From Artemia franciscana (taxonomy: Eukaryota; Arthropoda; Branchiopoda; Anostraca; Artemiidae), in NCBI RefSeq assembly GCF_032884065.1, contig NC_088866.1, positions 46,224,653 to 46,288,652 of the forward strand: a stretch of DNA of 64,000 nt. Reading direction: 5' to 3'. The notes under the pieces were generated by a model. The model searched no databases. It was not told the origin of the DNA and saw only the letters and a program-made list of their open reading frames with translations. The position numbers and the translations under genes were made by a program. This document shows, in pieces, positions 54,947-64,000 of this stretch; within the stretch, counting starts at the first letter, position 1; each line of letters opens with the position of its first letter.

Positions 54947-56870
54947 AACAAGAGCTAAGAGCTCATATGGCACTTGTGATCAGGCCGGACGAGCCAAGAG
55001 CTCATATGGTGTGAGCTTTAGCAAAATTCTAAGAATCAGTAGATTGATTTAAAAGGAAAATTGGAGGCTTAATGTCGGTTGGGACTTAAAATAAGAGCTC
55101 TGAGTCACGAGGTCCTTCTAAATACCAAAATTCATTAAGATCTGATCACCCACTAGTAAGTTATAAGTACCTCATTTTTTCTATTTTTTCCTCTCCCTTT
55201 AGCCCCCCAGATGGTCTAGTCGGGGAAAACGACTTTATCAAGTCAATTTGTTCAGCTACCGGACACGCCTGCCAATTTCTATCGTCCTAGCACGTCCAGA
55301 AGCACCAAAATCGCCAAAGCACTGAACCCCACCCCCTAACTCCCCCAAAGAGAGTGGATCCACTACATTTACGTCAATCACGTATTTAAGACATTTGCTT
55401 ATTCTACCCACCAAGTTTCATCCCGATTTCTCTACTCTAAGCGTTTTTCAAGATTTCCGGTTCCCCCCTCCGACTCCCCCAATGTCAACAGATCTGATGG
55501 GGATTTGAAATAAGATCTCCGAGACATGAGTTCCTTTTAAATATCAAATTTTATTAAGATCCGGTCACCCGTTCTTAAGTTAAAAATTCCTCAATTTTTT
55601 TAATTTTTGCAAATCAATACCCCCAAGCTCCTCCAAGGTGAACAGATCCGTTCCAATTATGTCAATCACGTATCTATGACATGTGCTTATTCTTCCCATC
55701 AAGTTTCATCCCGATCTCTCTACTCTAAGCGTTTTCCAAGATTTCTGTTTCCCCCTCCAACCCCCTATGTCCCCAGACCCGACTCGAATTGAAAATAGAG
55801 CATCTGAGACATAAGATCCTTCTATATATCAAGTTTCATTAAGATCCGATCACCCATTCGTAAAATAAAGATACCTCAGTTTTCACGTTTTCCAAGAATT
55901 TCGGTTTCCCCCTCCAACTCCCCTCAGTGTCACCGGATCATGTCGGGATTTAAAATAAGAGCTTTAAAGCAAAAGATCCTTCTAAATATCAAATTTCATT
56001 AATATCTGATCACCCGTTCGTAAGTTGCAAATACCTCGTTTTTTCTGATTTTGTCCGAATTACTACCCCCCCCCCCCCCAACTCACCAAAATGGGCGGTT
56101 CAAGTCTGGTTATGTCAGTCACGTATCTTGGACATGTTTTTATTCCTCCCACCAAGTTTCATCCCAATCTCTCCGCTTCAAGTGTTTTCCAAGATTTCTG
56201 CCCCCCCCACCCCAATGACGTTGGATCCGGTTGGGATTTAAAATGAGAGATATGAGTTACGATTTCCTTCTAAATATAAAATTTCATTAAGATACGATCA
56301 CTACTTCGTAAGTTAAAAATACCTCATTTTTTCTAATTTTTCAGAATTAACCCCCCCCCCCCCAACTCCAAAAATAGAGCGGATCTGTTCCGATTATGTG
56401 AATCATGTATCTAGGACTTCTGCTTACTTTTCTCAACAAATTTCATCCCGGTCCCTCCACTCTAAGCGTTTTCCAAGATTTTAGGTCCCCCCAACTCCCC
56501 CATATGTCTCTGGATCCGTTCCGGTTATGTCAGTCACGTATCTTGGACTTGTTTTTATTCTTCCCACCAACTTTCACCCTGATCTCTCCGATTTCTGGTT
56601 CCCTCCCAACTCCTCCCCCCCTTAATGACTCTGGATCTGGTCGGGATTTAAAGTAAGAGGTCTGAGTTACGAGGTGCTTCTAAATATGAAGTTTTATTAA
56701 GATTCGATCACTCCTTCTTCAGTTAAAAATACCTCATTTTTTCTAATTTTTCAGGAATTAATCTGGTCCAGTCCCTGATGCGCCTGCCAAATTTCATCGT
56801 CCTAGCTTACCTGGCGGTGCCTAAAGTAGCAAAACCAGGACCGACAGACCGACAAAATTTGCGATCGCCA
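54947..56870 (-). repeat. Right arm of the giant foldback (about six units)
   Basis: Landmark cgtaagttaaaaatacctca (reverse complement of the left-arm landmark) or variants near 55159, 55575, 55858, 56020, 56307 and 56717, with aatatcaaatttcattaaga and tcccgaccgg-like segments inverted. It starts with the inner repeat aacaagagctaagagctcat. The right end adds gaccgacagaccgac and ttgcgatcgccatatgtcac, which the left end lacks. Confidence 0.78.
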
Positions 56871-56905
56871 TATGTCACTTGGTTAATACCAAGTGCCATA
56901 AAAAT

Positions 56906-57765
56906 CCGCATCTGTTTTTTTCATCTTCTTAGGTCTTCATCCATGTATTAGCTAATAAGATCCTTCGTTAACCAAAAATTAAAAAGTAAATTAATTACAT
57001 AAAACTTGAGGCTTAGGGACATTACTGCTCTCCAGGGGGAGAGGGTAACCCAGGGTCATACAGCGAAAGTGTATTTTCTATTGTCTCAGAATGCTCACTT
57101 AAAAGGACCCCTCTCTCCTCTGTGAAAAGTATGACCTATCTTACATCTTCAGGGGCGCCAATTCACAAAAAACAAGGGAGAGGAAAAGGGCAAGGATTTA
57201 AGGGAGTATTTTTAGTGGACATACAACAATAGGTATTTTGTAATTATGAGGGAGCAATTGACTCCTCTCTCCAAATTTTCGTCTTAGTACGTTTCTGAGA
57301 AAGCTCAGGAACAAGGTTGCATATTGGACCAACTAATTTGCGGAAGGTAACACTAACTTATGCCCGCATACAAGGGTATGCCCTCCTCCTTTTCTCTTGC
57401 ACAAGATTGATTGAAATGACTTCCTTCCTTTAAATTACGGGGGGGGGGGAAGTTGCAAAGAATACCCATGACAATCTGGATTCCTCGTCCATAAAGCGTT
57501 TCTTTTCCAGCATCAAAACACTCAGGATAAATTATTTTGACCCCCTCCTCTCCCCCCATCTTCTTTTTATGTGTCCACCTATTTACTTGCTAATAAGATG
57601 TTAATCATATGTTGATATCGTAATCAGCATTAATTGTCTTTTCAGGATTAACTATGTAAAGAAGTATTTTTCATCGTTCGTTGAACAATTAGCATTCTGT
57701 TAAGGTCGAAGTTGTTTTTTCTTGTGGTTTCTGGTTGTTAATTCCAACCACGAAGAGTGTAAAAC
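56906..57765 (+). promoter_or_regulatory. 5' flank of the formin-like gene
   Basis: Should contain the promoter and 5' UTR of the gene starting at 57766. No TATA box or initiator stands out. The sequence holds several G/C tracts (57040, 57440, 57550) but no repeat I could match within the window. Confidence 0.35.
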
Positions 57766-57996
57766 ATGGGCAATGTTCTGAGCTCAGATAATGTGAATAG
57801 TGATAAAAATAGTGGCAAAGAAGTGTCATCAGATTTGGATATAAAAACTCAGGATTTGGATAATGGTGGAATGGCGTTTTTGAGGAATAAAACCGTTACG
57901 CGATCTCAGAAGTTGAGGAAAACCCTTTCTCCACCTCCCCCAAAAAGGCCTATGCCGGAACAGGGAGAAGTGGAAAGAAGATTCACTCAAGTTTTG
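57766..57996 (+). CDS. Formin-like protein (FMNL/Frl), first coding exon
   Basis: 77 codons from ATG (context aaacATGG, in-frame TAA two codons upstream) to a consensus donor gttttg|gtaagac, phase 0. It begins MGNVLSSDN, with Gly2 suited to N-myristoylation as in FMNL proteins. A polar stretch follows, then LSPPPPKRPMP and GEVERRFTQVL. Human FMNL1 has PPKQPMPAAGELEERFNRAL at the same place, directly before the GTPase-binding/FH3 region starting LPPDK. FMNL formins nucleate and elongate actin filaments downstream of Cdc42/Rac-type GTPases. The exon carrying LPPDK is not found in the remaining 6 kb, so intron 1 exceeds 6 kb. Confidence 0.75.
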
Positions 57997-59182
57997 GTAA
58001 GACATATGTCTTAATTTAATTAAAGGGCTGCTGGCAAAGGGACTTGAGCCCAAGATGTACAATTACTGCTTTTTTACAAGGGGGCAAGAGCCAAACAGCA
58101 GCGCCATTTTTCCAAAATGTAGGTGGGGGATCCGTTTTTTCCTTTCATTGAGGATAAAAAATAGTATTTTTTAAAATCTTGGGGGAGGTATTTTAGGGTT
58201 TTTCTGATTTTTAAAATGAAATATCAAAAAACGCCTTTTTAAAGTGACACGAAAAAAGACGAAACATAAGGAAAATGCAGAAAAACAACTGTAAAACACT
58301 GTAAAAAGTTTTCCTCTTCTTTTTGCTTTGTGCTTCGTACATTATTTTGAGAGGGAGGGAGGAAAGAATGCCTGCACATTAGACAAGAGGTATTAATATT
58401 AAAGGGATGAGATTAAAGGGAGTCTGGAAGCTAAAGACGCAGGGTTGCATGTCAAATATTGCTTTCACTTATGAGACTTGCACTTTCACTATTTTTCTAG
58501 GGACAAGAATGTTGCTTGGAGGAAGTCGCCAGAACCAATCTCTCCTTAAGGCTACAGTTTTCCCTTAACATTTATTTAAAGCTAAATATTTCTTATAAAA
58601 ATGAGGCTTTTCAGTGCCCTCTACTTCTAAAAAAGGAAGACAAATTGAAGTGGTCTATGTGCCTTGACAGAGGTAAAAATTCTTCTCTGGGCATACTTGC
58701 ACAGAGCCTAGATTTTAGACAACCTCCTCCCAATTTTACCCCTCCTGGGATAAATTTAAATATAGGAGTAGAAATTACATTTTTTCGCGTCCCCCCTCCC
58801 CCCAGGAAAAATCCTTGTACTGTCGCTGTTATGCCTAAATATCGTATCTAAAGTTTCAAACTTCTGAAGTATTTGCCAATAATAAAGAGAAAAAAAAATA
58901 ATCTCAAGAGGAAGAAACAAACGGAATTACGGCCATTAGAAGGAAAAGACAGTTCGCCTGAATGAAACAAGGCGCTTTCAATACAAAATATAGAACAAAG
59001 ATAAAAAATATTGGTTTGTTTTTTATTTCTTTTTATTATTGCTTTTAGTTTTAGATTTTGTAGATTATTTTAGATTTTATCTTTGTTCTGAAAGTAAAAA
59101 GTCAGTTGAAAAATGTTGTTTTATTTTAAATTTAATTGCTAGAAAGGCCAAAAAAGTACTGTTCTACTTTTTAGGACTGCAT

Positions 59183-59218
59183 TTTTTTTTTTTTTTAATT
59201 TTTTTTTTTTTTTTTTAT
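59183..59218. repeat. Poly(T) tract
   Basis: Two runs of Ts separated by aa, about 36 bases. A second homopolymer (A20) lies at about 59673-59692. Confidence 0.85.
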
Positions 59219-59292
59219 TATCTAAACGAACCCGAAGTGTCCATTTCCACGTCGCTTGTGGTTCTCTTAATAAATGCTTATGATGTTCAATA

Positions 59293-59385
<93 letters not shown>
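59293..59385. repeat. (AT)n microsatellite, about 46 units
   Basis: Uninterrupted alternating AT over roughly 93 bases. It is self-complementary and prone to cruciform formation and length polymorphism. Confidence 0.95.
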
Positions 59386-59388
<3 letters not shown>

Positions 59389-61524
59389 ATTTATATTTTG
59401 CTTATTAGTACTTAGTCAGGGACCATTCCATTCTATGGACATATATTCTATTCCATTTTCTTTGTGAGATTAAAAAGAAACTTTTCTGATTGACAGTAAT
59501 TCACGGTTAGGGTACCGGAGTGGTACATAATCTTTTAAAATGAAGTAATATGCTTCTTTGACTTTTAGAGATGTGATGACCTTTTGATCTTTTGCTTCCT
59601 TTCAGCAGTGATTAGGGAGTAGGGGGAGAATCACCCTCCTAGATTTTAAAAATAAGTTTCCTGTATTTTGTCAAAAAAAAAAAAAAAAAAACCGCAGTGT
59701 CCGTTCCTGGATTTTGAAAATGTATTTTTTTTCTATTTCTATTTTATGAATCCTCTAGGTTTTAAAAGTACCTTTTTTGTATGTTTATTAAACAACATTG
59801 ATAAAAAACCTTGTTCCCAGGACCGTATCCAAGATTTTTGTTCGTAAAGGGGAGAGGGGCTCAATAAATTGTAAAACGTAGCAGGAATTTGTTTAAATGA
59901 TCTTTTATATCTTTCGTACGAGTAAGACTAACTTTTTCTTTGGGGGGGGGGGGCTCAAAACGGATAATTCCCCTTGATACGACCCTAGTTGGCCTCCTCC
60001 CACATATTCTTGAATTGGCACCACGATTTCCTTCCTTGCGATAAATAGGGAGATTCAAAACATAACTTTTTAGCGGTTGCTTCGGCTAGAAAAGTTGAAA
60101 TTGGTTGGACAATATCTCTTATGCTTTTTTTTATCTGTTTTGGAAAAGTCTTTGCTGAAGTTAAAGATTTGATTTATGGCACATTATTTTGAGTGGTGCA
60201 AAAGAAGGTTTTTATTATCTTTTGCTCTGTGGCAAATTAAGGTAATCGTTGTATCTTAGTTTCTGATTTTGGCTTTTTTTAGAACCTTCTAATTGAATTT
60301 GGTACGCCGAATTCATCATAGTTTAATTTTTTCTAGTGTTTTCTATTTTGAAGTTTTTTATTATTTTTTTTATATTTTAGAAAGAAATAGTTATAGTTTT
60401 GAATGCAACATAATAAACTGGGTTAGAAAACTTTTCTAGAAATTGAAAAATGTTCTTTTTTAAAATCCAAAACGCTTGAATTCTGCAAAAAAGATTAAGA
60501 GTTATTGTGAAAAAAATATGAGTGATGAAAACATTCTTATCACATATTCAATGCAAACAAGTTCGGTTAGAGTCATGTATTTTAACTATTGAGCCAAGAA
60601 CAGTTCAATTTTGTTTCATATTATAATATATGCCAAACTTTGAATAATAGTAATTTTTAAAATTATCACCTCGCAATTCAATGTTGTACATGATAATTCA
60701 GTTTGATAAAGTTGCTTTTTAAAAGTCGTTATTATACCCTATAATTTTCTTTGTCCAGAATTGTTGCTTAAATGCCATTTTTGGCTCAGTATCAGCTTTA
60801 TTGTTGCCTTTGTTATGGTAATTTTGAGAGATCAGTTAATATTATAATCCATACCATAACTAAGCTATCTTGGATCTAATTGGCTTTTCCTTTTATGGGT
60901 ATATAACCCTTTACGGCTTGGTAGATCAAACTGGAAGATTGATTTCGGTTCTGAAGGGTGAAAAGGAATTTTTAAACCCTGCGCAAGAATTGAAGAAGAT
61001 AATAATGCATGAAAAATTCTTTTAGCTGCACGGTGGAGGGGGAATCCCCTTGTAAAGGCTGCCCCTTGGATTTTTCGACCTTTGAAACAAATTCACTAGA
61101 GATTAAATTTATGCATAAATTGTTGCTGTTATGCTTCTTCAAATATTTACACTTCTGAGATACTTGCCAAAAAACGTTTTCTAAGCTGTTCTCAAATGGA
61201 GGATGAGACTTAAATGATCCTAAACAAAATAGGGAATCTAATTATGACTTGATTTGCCCGAGATTTTCTACTTAGATTTCGAACAATGTTCTTTTTGATA
61301 TTTTCATTTAAAAAACACCGTTTATTGGTGTATTCAAAGACAAAATTGGAAAAAGAAGATCGCCCCCCTTATAGATTTTGAAGGAAACATTTGTGCCAAC
61401 CCTGATAATTTCGTTCATTGGCGCCCCTGATTGGCAACCATCAGGTTGCCAAACATGTCGAAGAATGAACTCCTTCAGTATTTATCAATGGAACCCAATA
61501 AAGACAAGCGGGTCTATCAGGGCT

Positions 61525-61615
61525 GTATCCAGGGGTGTGATGGGTTAGCCGGTTTGAGACCCCCCCCGCCCCCATCTGAAATTTTTGTCCGGCTTACACA
61601 CTTGTAACAAAAGCA
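61525..61615 (+). repeat. Dispersed repeat with G/C tract (also at 13558)
   Basis: ggctgtatccaggggtgtga, ggtttgagacccccccc and gaaatttttgtccggcttac match the block at 13558-13660 in order. Confidence 0.5.
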
Positions 61616-62536
61616 CATGTAAATAAATTTTTGTTATGATTTTTAAATTTTGTTTGAACCAATGCCCTCCTAAAGATATCCCCCCTCGACCAAAAATTCT
61701 CTATACTGTCCTGACGTCCGTATAGCCTTCCGGAGGGTGCTATATGTCAGTAGCGCATTAATGGGACGACGGATGTCTCTTTCGTCTGCCGGTTGACAGA
61801 CGAACCTTTTTGCATGACCTTTTTTGTGAGCATCAAGGAAAACCAATATCCCATTCCCAAACACAAACTTCAAAGTCATTTATGTTTTATAATAACTTGA
61901 AGTTGCCACATATGTGGCACTTCTAAGACGAAATCCTGCACGCTTCTCTGCCGAGACATTGAGGCAGGTTCCTGTTGAAAGGATGTCGAAGAGGGTACCC
62001 GTAAAATAAAAAAGGAACGAAATGCCGAAATTCGTACTTGGTCTGGAACAGCTAATTAAGCACGTTCCACCCACAAATCAAATTTTCTGAAACCTTTCAA
62101 AATTTTGGTAGATTCCAGGCATGAAAGTAGGGGAGGGGGAATGTTTCAGGTTCGCAAAATGCAAAATTTTTCTGCAAATTTTCAGTGTTTTTTTTTGTAT
62201 AATTAGCCACTTTCAGGAATGCGGATTGATGAACTTTTACCCCTCCAAAGTGTAAGCCCTCAGAAAAAAACGTATGTTTTAGCCTGTATATCCACTAATA
62301 ATACTTCTAATAGACAATGTTTATGTAGGTGTTGTCTTTGTCACTAGTTCTTCCATAGTCTGAAATTCATGGCTTCCGTTGCTTTTGGCCAAGAATGCGC
62401 ATAAGTGGAACACCTAAAAAGGAAGCATGTTTGAAAAAGTAGATTTGGCATCATTTACATCTACAATATCCATTATTTTTTACTTTTGTTCGATGCAGTA
62501 CTTTATTTTTTCATTTTTGTTTCCCGTCAGTTTGTT

Positions 62537-64000
62537 AAACAGTTCATGGTAACGAACTGTAGGCTAAGTAAGCAGCGACCCGGCTCAATATTAACTAGAA
62601 CTCTAAAAAACAGAATTTTTATACCAATACATATATAAAAAGAATCGGATTTTTATGCTAATTTTCAATATATAAGTTTTATCATGTTTAGTCTTACCCT
62701 TTCAGGGTTATGAGCTTGAGAAAATTCGCCTTATTATCGAAAAAAGAGGAAAGACATCCTAAAAGTATTAAAATCTTAATGCAAATCCCACCGTCAGATT
62801 CAGTGTATCAGAGAACCCTACTTCAGAGGTTTCAAGCTCCTATCTGCAAAAATGCGGAATTTTGTATTTTTTGCCTGAAGAAGGATTGCGGATTCTTTTT
62901 TTTTCCCTGGGGTTTTCATATTAACTCAGTGGTCCTAGAATGTCGCGAGAGGGCTCATGCGAATGGACATCAAAAGTTCTAGTGCCCTTTTTAAGTGAGA
63001 AGAAAATTGGAAGGCAATTAGGCCAGCTCCCTTGCTCATTTTTTCTCATAAGTCACCGGATTAAAAATTTTGAGATAGCCATTTTGTCCAGCATAGTCGA
63101 AAAATATAATAACTATGTCTGAGGAAGATTTAATCCCTCACAGTCCCCGGGGGAAGGGCTGCAAGTTATCAACTTTGCCCATTGTTTACATATAGTATTG
63201 GTTATTGGGAAATATACAGATGTTTTTCGGGGAGTTTTCTGGTAGTGGTGAGACCGGTGGAGGGGGATATGTGGGAGGATCTTTTCCAGGAGAAACTTTT
63301 CATAGTGGGAGAGAATTTCCATGAAGGGGGTGCTAGATTTTCCAATATTATTAAAAAACGTTCAGAAATTAAATAAAAAAACAAGTTTTTTCAACTGAAA
63401 GTAAGGAGCAACATTAAATTTTAAAACGAATAGAAATTATCGCGTATATGAGGGGGTACGTCCCCTCCTCAATACCTCGCTCTTTACGCTGGAGTATTTT
63501 TAGTAATTTCAAAAGGGCTATTTAGTCTAATTAAACGTCCTTTATGATGCAGGGGTCATTTTTAAAGAATTGGAACGCAATTCAAACTTTAGCGTAAAAA
63601 GTTTGGTATTGACGAGGGGCTAACCCCCCCTCATATACGTAATAAAATTATACGAATATAGAAGTTCGTTATGTAAGTTGATTCGAAAGTTACGTGTATT
63701 TATTACTAATAAAAACGCCGTAAATAAAATCGAAAGTTCTAGTGCCCCTTAACCAAATCCCTTTTAGCCTTTTAGTAACAAAAATTATTGGAGGGCGACA
63801 AAATTCTGAGAAAGCCATTTGGGAAAAAAGAGTAAAATTAATATGCAAATTTCGTTTAATTATTCATGTTCAGTGAGAAAAATCAAAACCTGTATTAGTT
63901 CAAAAACGTTCAGAAAAAAAAAAATAACTGAAAATAAAGAGTAACATTAAAACTTAAAACGAACAGAAATTATTCCGCGTATGAAAGAAGCAGTCTCCTC
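62537..64000 (+). mobile_element. Unclassified interspersed repeat R1, copy 2 (runs off the edge)
   Basis: Begins with the hairpin acagttc-atggtaac-gaactgt and aagtaagcagcgaccc. It then follows copy 1 (29192-30345) block for block: ataagttttatcatgtttag, tcagattcagtgtatcagag, gtttcaagctcctatctgca, agttctagtgcccttttt, actgaaagtaaggagcaaca. From 63645 on it has extra sequence (gaagttcgttatgtaagttg, atatgcaaatttcgtttaat) absent from copy 1, then a second run of actgaaa...aaagagtaacatt near 63930. No coding content. Confidence 0.72.

Larger units (their letters stand above)
49960..56905. mobile_element. Giant foldback element, 6.9 kb, hairpin-bearing ends
   Basis: Both ends carry the same inverted sequence, atttttatggcacttgg at 49960 and ccaagtgccataaaaat ending at 56905. 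Each continues inward into the partner half of a hairpin (CACTTGGT-atta-ACCAAGTG). Left arm 49960-52272 and right arm 54947-56905 are inverted relatives, each a tandem array of a roughly 290-bp unit (about eight units left, six right). A 2.67-kb central segment separates them. There is no transposase or other recognised protein. TSDs not resolved. DNA foldback element is the nearest known class. Confidence 0.75.
57997..64000 (+). other. Intron 1 of the formin-like gene (continues past window)
   Basis: No second exon recognised. Contents: an (AT)n tract, T- and A-runs, G-tract dispersed repeats (59830-59960, 61525-61615) and interspersed repeat R1. Short ORFs at 58516-58851 and 61670-62074 are not assignable. 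Confidence 0.55.

Noticed and set aside
61670-62074. Two adjacent minus-strand ORFs (69 and 64 codons) as a host gene
   Set aside because: No recognised similarity, no clear splice signals joining them, and the neighbouring sequence is dispersed repeat.
1-64000. LTR retrotransposon, retrovirus-like or Polinton elements
   Set aside because: No protease, integrase, gag, capsid or family-B polymerase motifs and no long terminal direct repeats with TG...CA ends were seen; all reverse transcriptases found are of LINE type.

Overview
The window is AT-rich, intron- and repeat-dominated eukaryotic DNA. Bacterial features are absent: there are no operons, ribosome-binding sites or CRISPR arrays. The repeat families (an RTE-like LINE with a TAG-repeat tail, long G/C-tract foldback repeats, a unit reading 'aaggagc(g/a)accc') resemble what I remember of brine shrimp (Artemia) DNA, so an arthropod, probably a crustacean, is my best guess. 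That is memory-based and unchecked.

Host genes. I reconstructed one complete gene. HYLS1 (centriole/cilium assembly) lies on the minus strand from the ATG at 38693 to the stop at 9567. It has five coding exons (38693-38606, 25452-25299, 24268-24216, 13402-13307, 9763-9567). All splice phases agree and give 195 codons; about 2% of the 29 kb locus is coding. The second gene is only entered: exon 1 of a formin-like gene (FMNL/Frl) on the plus strand, 57766-57996, continuing past the right edge. Three further orphan exon-like ORFs (11245-11360, 40764-40912, 49709-49951) are unidentified.

Layout. 1-9.5 kb: degenerate minisatellites, a five-copy 238-bp array, a tRNA-derived SINE with target-site duplication (TSD), and a ten-copy 114-bp satellite just beyond the 3' end of HYLS1. 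9.5-13.4 kb (HYLS1 intron 4): two related palindromic elements. 13.4-24.2 kb (intron 3): a nest of LINEs. An RTE-like LINE (B) is split by a 3' fragment of its own family (A) and by a CR1-like LINE (D), and D is split by an RNase H-bearing I/Jockey-type LINE (E) with a 13-bp TSD. 25.5-38.6 kb (intron 1): a second SINE, a tRNA-Lys-like relic, a near-perfect palindrome, CR1-like LINE pieces, a 137-bp monomer array leading into an RTE-like LINE, and a second RTE-like copy. 39-49 kb (between the genes): a LINE endonuclease relic, two overlapping foldback elements (one holding a 111-bp satellite), a G/C-tract repeat array and more LINE relics. 49.96-56.9 kb: a giant foldback element of about 6.9 kb with hairpin ends. 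57.8-64 kb: start of the formin-like gene and its first intron, with an (AT)n tract and a second copy of an interspersed repeat also seen at 29.2 kb.

HYLS1 and the formin-like gene are transcribed divergently from a repeat-filled 19-kb interval. I saw no LTR retrotransposon, retrovirus or Polinton signature that I can support.
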